From the NCBI GenBank assembly GCA_009594865.1, contig VOPT01000046.1:18016-82015 (forward strand): 64,000 nucleotides of DNA, read 5' to 3'. Position 1 is the first letter of the stretch, and each line of letters begins with the position of its first letter. This document shows, one piece after another, positions 15,961 through 24,446 of this stretch. The notes under the pieces were generated by a model. That model made no database searches, had not been told where the DNA came from, and saw nothing but the letters and a program-made list of their open reading frames with translations. The DNA comes from Nitrospira sp. Its GTDB lineage: Bacteria; Nitrospirota; Nitrospiria; Nitrospirales; Nitrospiraceae. The translations under genes were made by a program, and so were the position numbers.

Positions 15961-17580
15961 ATGCCCACGTTGAATTGGATCGGGAAAGAAGCGGTGGTCA
16001 ATCACCACCAGCAGGTGCCGTTCCGCCTGCTCAAGGATGTGCCAGAGCTTGCCTGCGGCGAGCCGGGTGAGGGCAACCTCATCGTGCAGGGCGATAATCT
16101 CGTGGCGCTCAAGGCACTGCTGCCCTATTACGCGGGCCAGGTGAAGTGCATCTACATTGATCCGCCGTACAACACAGGTAACGAAGGCTGGGTCTATAAC
16201 GACAATGTGAACAGCCCGGTCATCCGTGAATGGCTGGGCAAGGTCGTCGGCAAGGAAGGCGAGACGCTCGACCGGCACGACCGCTGGCTCTGCATGATGT
16301 ATCCGAGGCTGGCGTTGCTTCGGCAGTTTCTTAGGGAAGACGGCGCGATCTTCATCAGTCTCGACGACAATGAGATTCATACATTGCGGTACGCCATGGA
16401 CGAAATCTTTGGTTCCACCAACTTTATCACTACCGTCTTATGGCAGAAGGTGTATTCACCGAAGAACTCGGCGCGCCACTTTTCCGAAGATCACGACTAT
16501 ATCGTTGTCTATGCCAAGAACGCCGAAACTTGGAAGCCCAATCTCGTTCCCCGAAGCGAAGACCAGGACTCCGCCTACAAGAATCGAGATAACGATCCGC
16601 GAGGGGATTGGAAAACAAGCGATCTTTCAGCGCGGAATCCTTACAGCGAGGGCCTGTACTCTGTGGTATGCCCATCGGGCCGGGTAATCAACGGGCCTCC
16701 GACTGGTCGCTTCTGGACGATTTCGAAAGACAAATTTGAGGCCTGTGATACTGACAAGAGAATTTGGTGGGGGAAGACCGGGAACTCCATCCCCCAACTA
16801 AAAAGGTTCCTGTCAGAAGTTAAACAGGGCGTCGTGCCGCAAACAATGTGGTTTTACGGCGATGTTGGCCATACCCAGGATGCAAAAAAAGAACTGCTGC
16901 AACTCGTCGAGTTCCCAGATTCAGCGTCCGTCTTTGTCACTCCAAAACCAACACGTTTGATTGAGCGGATACTCCAAATTGCTACCAGCCCTGGGGACTT
17001 GGTGCTCGATTCCTTCGCTGGCTCCGGCACGACCGGTCACGCAGTTTTGAAACTTAATCGAGCTACAGCCGATCAGGAGCCGCGCCGTTTCATTCTTGTC
17101 GAGATGGAGGCGAAGATCGCCCGCGAAATTACAGCCGAACGGGTGCGCCGAGTGGCTGAGGGCTACGAGAATGCGAAGGGGGAGCAGGTGGAGGGGCTTG
17201 GCGGCGGGTTTCGTTATTGTGAATTGGGTGAACCGCTATTCGATGAGAGTGGCAAGATCCGCGACACGGTAAGTTTTGCCGATTTGGCCCGCCATGTCTA
17301 TTTCACTGAAACCGGTGAGCCCTTGCCGCAGGGCCGCGTGACGAAATCACCCTTTCTCGGCGAGTGTCGCGGTGTGGGCATCTATCTCCTCTACAACGGC
17401 ATCCTCGACGATACGAGTGCCCAGGGTGGCAATGTGCTCACTCGGGCGGTGCTGGCGAAGCTGCCGAAGTTCGAGGGGCAGAAGGTGATTTATTGCGCGG
17501 GCTGCCTGCTGGGGAAAGACCGATTACAAGCCGAACGGATTCTGATTCGGCAGACGCCGTATGAGATCAAAGTGAGCTGA
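15961..17580 (+). CDS. Type III restriction-modification DNA adenine methyltransferase (Mod)
   Basis: 539 residues, somewhat short for Mod. The catalytic motif IV DPPYNTG is at 67-73 and the AdoMet-binding motif I FAGSGTTGHA at 352-361; this order (IV before I) defines beta-class methyltransferases and type III Mod. Family landmarks include NLIVQGDNLVALKAL and FISLDDNE. It methylates adenine at an asymmetric site and, with Res, forms the restriction complex. The target-recognition region would lie between the motifs. The next gene starts 2 bases after its stop, and res follows, so the three genes form one operon. Confidence 0.92.
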   Translation: MPTLNWIGKEAVVNHHQQVPFRLLKDVPELACGEPGEGNLIVQGDNLVALKALLPYYAGQVKCIYIDPPYNTGNEGWVYNDNVNSPVIREWLGKVVGKEGETLDRHDRWLCMMYPRLALLRQFLREDGAIFISLDDNEIHTLRYAMDEIFGSTNFITTVLWQKVYSPKNSARHFSEDHDYIVVYAKNAETWKPNLVPRSEDQDSAYKNRDNDPRGDWKTSDLSARNPYSEGLYSVVCPSGRVINGPPTGRFWTISKDKFEACDTDKRIWWGKTGNSIPQLKRFLSEVKQGVVPQTMWFYGDVGHTQDAKKELLQLVEFPDSASVFVTPKPTRLIERILQIATSPGDLVLDSFAGSGTTGHAVLKLNRATADQEPRRFILVEMEAKIAREITAERVRRVAEGYENAKGEQVEGLGGGFRYCELGEPLFDESGKIRDTVSFADLARHVYFTETGEPLPQGRVTKSPFLGECRGVGIYLLYNGILDDTSAQGGNVLTRAVLAKLPKFEGQKVIYCAGCLLGKDRLQAERILIRQTPYEIKVS

Positions 17581-17582
17581 TT

Positions 17583-18176
17583 ATGCCTTCCCGAAAGCTC
17601 GCCTCTATTCATGAATCCCTGGAGCCGCTGATTCTCGTGGTCAGGGATCAACGAGTCATCCTCGATGCAGATTTGGCCCGGCTCTATGGAGTGACGACAA
17701 AAGCGTTCAATCAGGCCGTCAAGCGCAACACCGACCGCTTTCCTGAAGACTTCGCGTTTCAACTGACCATATCGGAGACATCGTGTTTGAGGTCACAATC
17801 TGTGACCTCAAGGCAGAAAGCCAGTGCAACTCAAGAGGATAAGGGGAACCCCTCACAATTTGCGACTAGCTCTCGAGGCGGACGGCGCTATCTCCCGTGG
17901 GCATTCACCGAGCATGGCGCCGTCATGGCCGCGAACATTCTCCGCAGCGAGCGGGCGGTTCAGATGAGTATCTTTGTGGTGCGCACGTTCGTCCGTTTAC
18001 GAGAGCATGTTGCTGCCAATCAAGCCATTCTGAAGCGTCTTGCCGAAATTGATCGGACGTTGTTGGAGCACGACTCCGCGTTACTGGATCTGTACGAGAA
18101 ACTGCTGCCGCTGTTGCAGCCGCCACCGGAACAGCCCAAGCCACGGATCGGCTTCCAGTCGAAGGGCAAGGCGTGA
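17583..18176 (+). CDS. ORF6N domain protein inside the type III R-M operon
   Basis: 197 residues. The N-terminal ORF6N domain (about residues 10-120) shows the hallmark ILVVRDQRVILDADLARLYGV, TKAFNQAVKRN, RFPEDFAFQL and the later LPWAFTEHGAVMAANIL. A predicted coiled coil follows (about 145-175, ANQAILKRLAEIDRTLLEHD). The domain is DNA-binding in phage antirepressors and toxin-linked proteins. Here it lies between mod and res, separated from mod by 2 bases and overlapping res by 4 (GTGA). It may regulate the system or tune expression; that is inference. The S/T/Q-rich segment (about 75-100) looks like an insertion in the domain. Confidence 0.85.
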   Translation: MPSRKLASIHESLEPLILVVRDQRVILDADLARLYGVTTKAFNQAVKRNTDRFPEDFAFQLTISETSCLRSQSVTSRQKASATQEDKGNPSQFATSSRGGRRYLPWAFTEHGAVMAANILRSERAVQMSIFVVRTFVRLREHVAANQAILKRLAEIDRTLLEHDSALLDLYEKLLPLLQPPPEQPKPRIGFQSKGKA

Positions 18177-20851
18177 TTACGCTCAAGGACTACCAAGAGC
18201 GCGTGTTGGAGTCCCTACGGGATTTCTTCCGCCTGGCTGCCCAGACGACAAAGCCGGATGTCGCTTTCCGGGAAGTCACGCGTCGGTTTGGTGAAGGTGC
18301 GCTCTACATTCCGGTTCCAGCTGCAGGGTTAGGGGAGGGCATGCCGTATGTCTGCTTGCGGGTGCCGACCGGCGGCGGCAAGACCTTGCTCGCTTGTCAT
18401 GCGGTGGGGCTGGCTCAGCGCCAGTTTATGCGGGCTGAGCGAGCAGTTGTACTCTGGCTGGTGCCGAGCAATACGATCCTCGACCAAACGGCGGATGCGC
18501 TACGCGACCCGCACCACCCGTACCGACGGGCGTTGGAACTCGCCTGTGGGGCGGTCGAAGTGATGACCATCGATGAGGCATTACATTTGTCTCGTGCGAC
18601 CATCGACGGGCAAACGGTGGTGATCGTCTCCACGATCCAATCGTTCCGCGTCGAGGATACGACCGGGCGCAGGGTCTATGACCAGAACGGCGCATTTTCC
18701 GACCATGTGGCGCAGGTCCCTCCCGGCCGCCTTGCGGATCTTTTCCCCGGTGCAGATGGGAACCCCAAACCGTCTCTTGTGAACGCGCTGCGGCTTCGGC
18801 GGCCGATCGTCATCGTGGATGAGGCGCACAATGCCAGGACCGACCTGTCCTTCGCGACACTCGGCAACGTCTTGCCCTCGTGCATCGTCGAGTTTACGGC
18901 GACGCCGGCGCGTGAGAAGACTCCCTCCAATGTGCTCCACCGGGTGTCAGCGGCAGAACTCAAACTCGCCAACATGGTGAAGTTGCCGTTGCGGGTCGTC
19001 ACACGACACCCGGGTCAGCGGGACCAACTGCTGGCGGAAGCCATCACGCTTCGAGCCGATCTGGAAAGGCTCGCCGTCCTGGAGGGGCAGCAGACGGCCG
19101 AATATATCCGTCCCATTCTCTTGATTCAGGCTGAGCGGGTCGATGCCTGCGAGCCGCTTCGCGACCGGTTAGTGCGCGAGTTCGGTCTTTCAAAAGACGA
19201 AGTGAAGATCTCGGTCGGCAGGCTCGATGAATTGAAGGCCGTGAATGACATCGCCTCACCGAAATGCCCGGTTCGCGTCATCATTACGGTAGAAAAACTG
19301 CGCGAAGGATGGGATTGCCCCTTTGCCTATGTGCTCTGCAGCTTGAAGGAAACCTGGTCGGCCACGGCGATTGAGCAAATCGTCGGGCGCATTCTCCGAC
19401 TGCCGAATGCGCAGGCGAAGCGGCATCCTGACCTGAATTGCGCCTATGCCTTCTCTGTCTCGGATTCGATTACAGCGGTATTGGCGGAACTGCGCGAGGC
19501 GTTGGAACACAATGGGTTCACGAAGGCAGAGGCCGAACGGATCATTCTCTCCGTGCCGCAAGGCACGCTGCCGCTCGCTGTGCAACCGCAGACTGTGACG
19601 TTCGCGCCGATGGTGATCGATCCAACCGTTGCTCAAGTACAGGAAGCCGCCCTCGCAGGGAAGGTACGCATCGATGCTGCAGCCGGCACGATCACGATCG
19701 TTGTTCCGCTCGATCAGGATGATACCGAGCGGGTCAAGAGTTGTGTCCGCACGCCTGAAGCAAAAGCCATGCTGGAAGTGGCCGTTGAGGCAGTGAGTCA
19801 AGCGGAACGGGCCTTCGGCGGAAGCGGACAGCCGAGACAGCCGTCGCCGTACGAGCAGCAGCTAGACTTTTTTGTGCCGCTGCTCTGCTTTGCCGACAAC
19901 GGCATGCTGTACGAGTTCGAAAGCACCTTTTTGCTCGAACACCCCTGGAAATTGAGCGAGAAAGATGCGTCGTTGCCTGCGGGGTATAACCCGCTGGCTC
20001 GTCCGTATGGAAAGGTTGGGGTGATCGATGTCGGACAGAAGGGCGACGTCCAGACGACGCTCATGGGCGATACGGGCGATGCCGATTTTGTCGGCAGGCT
20101 GCACCAACAGATGTTTCATTTCAGCGGTCAAGACGACTGGTCCCTCGAAAGGCTCGTCGCCTGGCTGGATCGGGAAATCGATCACCACGACATTCCCGTC
20201 GGGGAATCGGCAGAGTTTCTTCGGAAAGTTATTCGTGGGCTGACGGCGAAGTATGGGATTGCGGACATCGGTACCCTGGCGCTCGATCGATTCCGGCTCC
20301 GCGATGAAATTGCGGCGCGTATTCAGGACCATCGAGAAGGTGAGCGGAAGGCGTCATTTCACATGCTGCTCCTATCCGACTCACCGCTCACTGTGACCGA
20401 AGAGCGCACGACTAATTTCAAGACCATGGGCTATGAGCCGAGCCGCGTGTATGAGGGCGGCTTTCAGTTTCAGAAGCATTACTTCGGACCCAAACCCGGT
20501 GAGTTGACGGAAAAGACGGCCGAAGGGCGGATCACAGAAGAGTTTCAATGTGCGCAATTTCTCGATGGACTGCCGCAGGTGAGGTTCTGGGTGAGAAATC
20601 TGGTTCGCAAACCCACGTCGTTTCGGCTCCAAACCTCCAAGGACTGGTTCTACCCGGATTTTCTCTGCCAGTTGACGGATGGCCGGACGTTAGCTGTTGA
20701 GTATAAAGGGAAACACCTCTTCGACGGTGTCGATGCGGAGGATAAGCGAGCGGTTGGGGAGGTGTGGGCTTCCCGGAGCGGTGGCCGCTGTCTCTTCGTG
20801 ATGCCGACGGACGGCGATTTTTCAACGATTCGTAAGATGCTGGATGCATAA
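18173..20851 (+). CDS. Type III restriction endonuclease subunit (Res)
   Basis: 892 residues from a GTG start overlapping the previous stop. Superfamily 2 helicase motifs are all visible: Walker A PTGGGKT (65-71), DEAH (216-219), FTATPAR, REGWDCPFAYVLC and QIVGRILRLP. A C-terminal PD-(D/E)xK nuclease follows, with D829 in YPDF and E843-x-K845 in VEYKGKH. With Mod it translocates or slides on DNA and cuts near head-to-head unmethylated sites. All catalytic residues appear intact, so the system could be active. The protein is not frameshifted. Confidence 0.92.
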   Translation: MITLKDYQERVLESLRDFFRLAAQTTKPDVAFREVTRRFGEGALYIPVPAAGLGEGMPYVCLRVPTGGGKTLLACHAVGLAQRQFMRAERAVVLWLVPSNTILDQTADALRDPHHPYRRALELACGAVEVMTIDEALHLSRATIDGQTVVIVSTIQSFRVEDTTGRRVYDQNGAFSDHVAQVPPGRLADLFPGADGNPKPSLVNALRLRRPIVIVDEAHNARTDLSFATLGNVLPSCIVEFTATPAREKTPSNVLHRVSAAELKLANMVKLPLRVVTRHPGQRDQLLAEAITLRADLERLAVLEGQQTAEYIRPILLIQAERVDACEPLRDRLVREFGLSKDEVKISVGRLDELKAVNDIASPKCPVRVIITVEKLREGWDCPFAYVLCSLKETWSATAIEQIVGRILRLPNAQAKRHPDLNCAYAFSVSDSITAVLAELREALEHNGFTKAEAERIILSVPQGTLPLAVQPQTVTFAPMVIDPTVAQVQEAALAGKVRIDAAAGTITIVVPLDQDDTERVKSCVRTPEAKAMLEVAVEAVSQAERAFGGSGQPRQPSPYEQQLDFFVPLLCFADNGMLYEFESTFLLEHPWKLSEKDASLPAGYNPLARPYGKVGVIDVGQKGDVQTTLMGDTGDADFVGRLHQQMFHFSGQDDWSLERLVAWLDREIDHHDIPVGESAEFLRKVIRGLTAKYGIADIGTLALDRFRLRDEIAARIQDHREGERKASFHMLLLSDSPLTVTEERTTNFKTMGYEPSRVYEGGFQFQKHYFGPKPGELTEKTAEGRITEEFQCAQFLDGLPQVRFWVRNLVRKPTSFRLQTSKDWFYPDFLCQLTDGRTLAVEYKGKHLFDGVDAEDKRAVGEVWASRSGGRCLFVMPTDGDFSTIRKMLDA

Positions 20852-20967
20852 GCCATAATCACGATACCGGTCTCAGGAGGGGTATGGGTTGCAGAGAATT
20901 TCAGCAGGTTGTAGAGTTTTCCAAAGCAGCGTGGGGCCTCTGAGATATTTTTGAAGGAGTGGAGCCG

Positions 20968-21201
20968 ATGACGACCCTCGCCCTAGCTCTTGAAAAACAG
21001 GCCCGGAAGCTTTCGCCGACTGAGCGGGAACGGTTGGCTGAGCGACTCATGGCAGGCATGACCGGCGAACGCCTGACTTCAGTGGATGACGCCTGGGTCG
21101 CAGAGGCAGAACAACGATTTTCCGCCTGGAAGCGAAAGCTTACTAAGCCGCTGTCAGTCGCCAAGTCGTTGCGAGATATCCGCAAGGATCTCCGTCGTTG
21201 A
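20968..21201 (+). CDS. Addiction-module antitoxin (PF09720-type)
   Basis: 77 residues from ATG 20968, which lies 8 bases after GAAGGAG. Sequence blocks LALALEKQARKLSPTERERLAERLM and VDDAWVAEAEQRF fit the short helical antitoxin family that pairs with ParE/RelE toxins. It overlaps the toxin start by 4 bases (TTGA). The pair sits just right of the R-M operon and ends in a terminator, closing the island. Confidence 0.8.
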   Translation: MTTLALALEKQARKLSPTERERLAERLMAGMTGERLTSVDDAWVAEAEQRFSAWKRKLTKPLSVAKSLRDIRKDLRR

Positions 21202-21497
21202 GGCTGCTTCTCGATCCGGCAGCTAAAGCCGAATTGAGCCAGGCAGCTCTCTACTATGAGGATTGCCGCCACGGTCTGGGCGAAGAGTTTCTGGTTGCCG
21301 TTGAGGCGGCATTCGACCAAATCCGGAAACATCCCAACCTTTGGCGAACTCTCAAGGGAAGATTCCGGCGTTATCTGGTCCAGCAATTCCCCTATGGCGT
21401 GATCTATGCCGTCGAAGGGCGGACAATCTATGTAGCCGCGGTGATGCACTTGAAGCGCAAACCCGGTTACTGGGCATCCCGAAACAAGCTTTCATGA
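21198..21497 (+). CDS. RelE/ParE-family toxin
   Basis: 99 residues starting at TTG 21198 inside the antitoxin stop (TTGA); no other start fits the family N-terminus RLLLDPAAKAELSQAALYYE. Family features include LGEEFLVAVEAAFDQIRKHPNLW, RFRRYLVQQFPYGVIYAVEG and the C-terminal IYVAAVMHLKRKPGYW. Members either cleave mRNA on the ribosome or poison gyrase; the QQFPYGVIYAVEG pattern is closer to ParE. The gene ends directly at a hairpin terminator. Confidence 0.85.
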   Translation: MRLLLDPAAKAELSQAALYYEDCRHGLGEEFLVAVEAAFDQIRKHPNLWRTLKGRFRRYLVQQFPYGVIYAVEGRTIYVAAVMHLKRKPGYWASRNKLS

Positions 21498-21519
21498 GTC
21501 GGAGGACTCCTTGTTTTTT
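21496..21519 (+). terminator. Rho-independent terminator after the toxin gene
   Basis: Stem GAGTC-GGAG-GACTC (21496-21509) is followed by CTTGTTTTTTC. The short stem overlaps the toxin stop codon. It is the likely end of the island transcript. Confidence 0.65.
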
Positions 21520-21548
21520 CTCCAACCCCTTCGTTATACTTCCGCCCC

Positions 21549-21842
21549 ATGAATATTCTTCGCAATGGCGGCGGTGATTGGGAGCCGATGCTGTTGGGGA
21601 TCGAACCCCGGAACTGCAAGGTCTGCAACCAGGGCCTGTACCGCGACAAGACGATGCTGCGCGGGGGATGGTCGCGTTGCGCGGTCTGCGACGAATTCGT
21701 CCATTACAGTTGCCTTGCAAGCGGAAAATTCAGTTTCCTGAAGCAGCGCCCGCGTATTTGCAAAACGTGTAAGACTGCCGCGGAGCAGGTTAAACAAGTC
21801 CCTTCGTCTCCATCCAGCCACCCCGCGCCCGTCGGGTCATGA
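21549..21842 (+). CDS. Small Cys-rich putative zinc-binding protein
   Basis: 97 residues. Cysteine pairs CKVC (about 22-25), CAVC (45-48), H52-Y-S-C and CKTC near residue 72 make a treble-clef or RING/PHD-like arrangement that could bind two zinc ions. The C-terminus is rich in S and P. It overlaps the next gene by 4 bases (ATGA). No named family was recognised. Its partner is a small membrane protein, so a membrane-associated adaptor role is possible but unproven. Confidence 0.6.
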   Translation: MNILRNGGGDWEPMLLGIEPRNCKVCNQGLYRDKTMLRGGWSRCAVCDEFVHYSCLASGKFSFLKQRPRICKTCKTAAEQVKQVPSSPSSHPAPVGS

Positions 21843-22174
21843 CCCTGTTATTGGATCCGCAGCAGCGTTCGACCAGGCCTGCCTGGCACGTGTTCTTTTC
21901 GCATACCCTTCGGTACGTGCTCGCGCCGCTGCTGTTCGTGTCCAGTGGATTCTTTACGGCGAATTTCATCGTGAGCGGCCATTACACCTGGCCGCGTACG
22001 AGCCGGGTGTTTGTCTTGACCCTCACCCTGCTGATCCTCGCCTACGAATTCATTTACAAAGATCGCACCATTCAGTCGAATACTCCGGATCGGGCATTCA
22101 ATGCGGTGCTGTATTCCTGTATGATTCCTTATGCGCTCGGTGTGTTGATGATGCTGGGGCTGACCAAGCTGTGA
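21839..22174 (+). CDS. Small membrane protein, unknown function
   Basis: 111 residues with three likely transmembrane helices: YVLAPLLFVSSGFFTANFIV, VFVLTLTLLILAYEFIY and AVLYSCMIPYALGVLMMLGL. The N-terminus is polar. It starts inside the stop of the Cys-rich protein, so the two are cotranslated. A palindromic repeat begins 4 bases after its stop. No family assignment. Confidence 0.65.
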   Translation: MTLLLDPQQRSTRPAWHVFFSHTLRYVLAPLLFVSSGFFTANFIVSGHYTWPRTSRVFVLTLTLLILAYEFIYKDRTIQSNTPDRAFNAVLYSCMIPYALGVLMMLGLTKL

Positions 22175-22177
22175 CAG

Positions 22178-22282
22178 AATGTTGAACAAGCCCGCCGGCG
22201 TTGTGCTCGCATCACGAAGAGGGTGAACGTACGGGCCAGTACGCGTTCCCTTGTTCACCTCGTCGGGCAGGCTTTTTGAGCA
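22178..22282 (+). repeat. ERIC-like palindromic repeat, degenerate copy (family A)
   Basis: Arms ATGTTGAACAAGCC and GGCTTTTTGAGCAT are largely complementary, with internal GAACGTAC and AGTACGCGTTC. The usual GCGGCCTTGCTGG block is missing on the right, where CACCTCGTCGGGCAGG stands instead. It is the most diverged full-length copy. Confidence 0.6.
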
Positions 22283-22349
22283 TCCGGTCGACCATTCCCT
22301 GAAGAAGCAGCCCGCACCACGCGTCTCCCGATTCACCAAATAGGTGGTT

Positions 22350-22724
22350 ATGGCACAGCGGTTTCAAAGCGGCGCCTTCGTGCAACAATGTTTCGCTGTC
22401 CATCCCTTGTGTCTTTCGCTCAAACGCATTGACGACGACGGACGGCTGGTGATCGCCTGCACCTCCTGCCGCATGATGCATCTCATGACCCCCACCCAGG
22501 TGGTCGGGCGGGTGGCCGCCGTGCCGCTAGGCGGCGAGCTGGAGGCTCCTCAAGCACAACCTACTGCACGGGAATCGCTGGAAGACTGTCTACGCGCCCA
22601 TCCCGTCTCCGTGACCATCAGGGAGTTGGATGTGATTCGCGACCAGGTCGGATTGCGCTGCGGTGAATGCCGGCGCATCTTCGATATGCAGGTGTCGGAG
22701 TTTGAGTCTCTCCAAAAGGCGTAG
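22350..22724 (+). CDS. Internally duplicated small Cys-motif protein
   Basis: 124 residues from ATG 22350 (an in-frame GTG is two codons upstream). Two similar halves are visible: residues 12-46, CFAVHPLCLSLKRID then LVIACTSCRMMHLM, and 81-116, CLRAHPVSVTIRELD then VGLRCGECRRIFDM. Each ends in CxxC preceded by a Cys-x3-HP element, so each half may bind one zinc. The duplication is seen directly; the function is unknown. It sits between two palindromic repeats. Confidence 0.6.
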   Translation: MAQRFQSGAFVQQCFAVHPLCLSLKRIDDDGRLVIACTSCRMMHLMTPTQVVGRVAAVPLGGELEAPQAQPTARESLEDCLRAHPVSVTIRELDVIRDQVGLRCGECRRIFDMQVSEFESLQKA

Positions 22725-22725
22725 C

Positions 22726-22891
22726 CGGATGCTGAAACAGTCCGCCAGCTGCGTTCTCGTCTCGACAAGATCCTCAACGTACTCTCGGAGCAAGAGCTGT
22801 CCCGGCAGCTCAGGGTGGGCGGGTGAGAACTGGTACGCCTCCGGTCTTGTCGTCGTCTGCGGCCTTGCTGGACGATTCGTGTGAGCATCCG
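22726..22891 (+). repeat. ERIC-like palindromic repeat, long variant (family A)
   Basis: Outer arms CGGATGCTGAAAC and GTGTGAGCATCCG, inner arm ends CAGC and GCTGG. Between AACGTAC and GGTACGCCTC there is an extra segment of about 50 bases (starting TCTCGGAGCAAGAGC) that also occurs, reversed, in the copy at 12486-12648. Confidence 0.8.
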
Positions 22892-22986
22892 ACGAGAACA
22901 TGTTCATATGCCATCTGTGTGGTTGACCGCTGACTCCAACCCTATCGGCATCATGGTCCTTATGGTCCTTCAATCGATGAGCCCGC

Positions 22987-23616
22987 ATGTCTCTCCCGTT
23001 GCATGAACGGTCTCTGACGCCTACCGAGCTCGCGTTGGTTGCGGACGGGGAACTGTTCCGTTCCAAGGAGCGGACGATCCTCAAGGTGCAGGCCCTTCTG
23101 GCAACGCTCCAGGCCAGTCTGCGGGAAGACCTGGGCAAGGCGACGTTGCTGGTGCCATCCGGTTTCGATCCGGCGAAGGCGCAGTCGGTGAAGGGCGAGC
23201 GCCTGGAACAGTGCCCCTACCAATATCTGGACTATCCGAAACATTTTCTTGGCGACGACAAGTTCACCTTTCGCTCCTTGTGTTGGTGGGGCCACCATCT
23301 GGTATTTGCGATGATCGTCGAGGGCGGGCAGGTGAAACAGTGCAAAAAGAACTTCTTCGACCGGTTTCACCGGTTCGCCGGCCAGGACCTGGAGCTCTCG
23401 CTGGCGCCCACCTTATGGGAATGGAAGCGGGGCGAGGGCTATACCTTGCCGATCACGCATGATCGGAAGGCCCAGCTGGCGGCTGTGCTGTCCGGGCGGG
23501 CCTGGTTCAAAATCGCCCGGTTCGTGCCGTTGGATTCCCCGGCCCTGCGTGAGGGGCGCCTCCCGGAACTCGGGCGGGACACCTTCCGAAGCCTCCTCCC
23601 TCTGCTCAGCCTCTAG
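22987..23616 (+). CDS. Conserved-looking hypothetical protein
   Basis: 209 residues, no signal peptide or membrane helix. Notable segments are SKERTILKVQALLATLQ (helical), LEQCPYQYLDYPKHF, SLCWWGHHLVFAMIVEGG and KNFFDRFHRFAG. Aromatic and histidine-rich stretches suggest a folded enzyme or binding protein, but no family was recognised. The frame is uninterrupted with normal composition, supporting a real gene. It follows 95 bases of AT-richer leader that includes the palindrome GAACATGTTC at 22894-22903. Confidence 0.6.
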   Translation: MSLPLHERSLTPTELALVADGELFRSKERTILKVQALLATLQASLREDLGKATLLVPSGFDPAKAQSVKGERLEQCPYQYLDYPKHFLGDDKFTFRSLCWWGHHLVFAMIVEGGQVKQCKKNFFDRFHRFAGQDLELSLAPTLWEWKRGEGYTLPITHDRKAQLAAVLSGRAWFKIARFVPLDSPALREGRLPELGRDTFRSLLPLLSL

Positions 23617-23750
23617 GGATCGTACCTGCCCGTCCTGGGCTGCCGGCGAATTTTCCTGCTGAAATGGGTCCTTCCCGTTTGTCATCCGGCTGCGAGTTGG
23701 GTAGACTGGGCGCGTTTTAGTAAGGCCACATACTGACAGGGGAGGCATGT

Positions 23751-24401
23751 GTGATTGCACAGGGATGTCGAATCGCGGGTCAGGTTTGTATTGCGGTGGG
23801 ATTGGCGCTGCTCTGGGGCTGTGCCGGAACCGGAGAAATGGTGTCGCTCAATGTGCAACCGCAGCAACCGTATGTGCAGAGCGGCCAGCCCGAGCCGCTA
23901 AAAATCGTCATCGAACCGTTTGAAGACCATCGCGCGGACAAAACGAAGATCGGCCAGCGCAGCCATTTGGGCGGCGGGGTCACGAATTTCAATGTCAGCG
24001 GGGGATCGCCCGGTGTCACGATCGCCGAAGCCTTGGCCGAAGCCCTGCGGTGGCGCGGTTGGAACCGTCGTGGTTGGGATGCGCGGGTGGTGCAAGCAGG
24101 CGTGGGCGTCTCGGGCGCGGATATCGTTATCGGTGGTGAAATTCGGGACTTCTCAGCCAACGCCAAGAGCCGCGTGTTCAACACGAAATTAACGGGCGAA
24201 AGCCGCCTGGTGATTCGAGCCAAGAACATGGCGGACGACAGCAGCACGCAGCGCAATCTCCAGGGCGAACAGAGCAAGCTGGTGTTCTGGTTTACCAGCG
24301 AAGATATCGAGAACCTCATGTCCGGTCTCTTGCAGGACGGCATCGAGCGGTTTATCGCCGATACGAAAATCGAGGGCCGGGCGCTAAAGTCGGCCAAGTG
24401 A
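23751..24401 (+). CDS. Putative lipoprotein, YajG-like
   Basis: 216 residues from GTG 23751, five bases after GGGGAGG. A signal peptide with lipobox LLWGC predicts a lipid-modified Cys near residue 24. The mature part has an early proline/glutamine-rich strand, then KIVIEPFEDHRADKTKIG, a glycine-rich VTNFNVSGGS, and GADIVIGGEIRDFSANA. This order resembles the outer-membrane lipoprotein family related to YajG and DUF4410 proteins. Role unknown; it may act in envelope assembly. Confidence 0.7.
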   Translation: MIAQGCRIAGQVCIAVGLALLWGCAGTGEMVSLNVQPQQPYVQSGQPEPLKIVIEPFEDHRADKTKIGQRSHLGGGVTNFNVSGGSPGVTIAEALAEALRWRGWNRRGWDARVVQAGVGVSGADIVIGGEIRDFSANAKSRVFNTKLTGESRLVIRAKNMADDSSTQRNLQGEQSKLVFWFTSEDIENLMSGLLQDGIERFIADTKIEGRALKSAK

Positions 24402-24446
24402 GGCATGTGAGCATCGACAGCGGCGCGGGGACCGCGGAGGAGCGTT

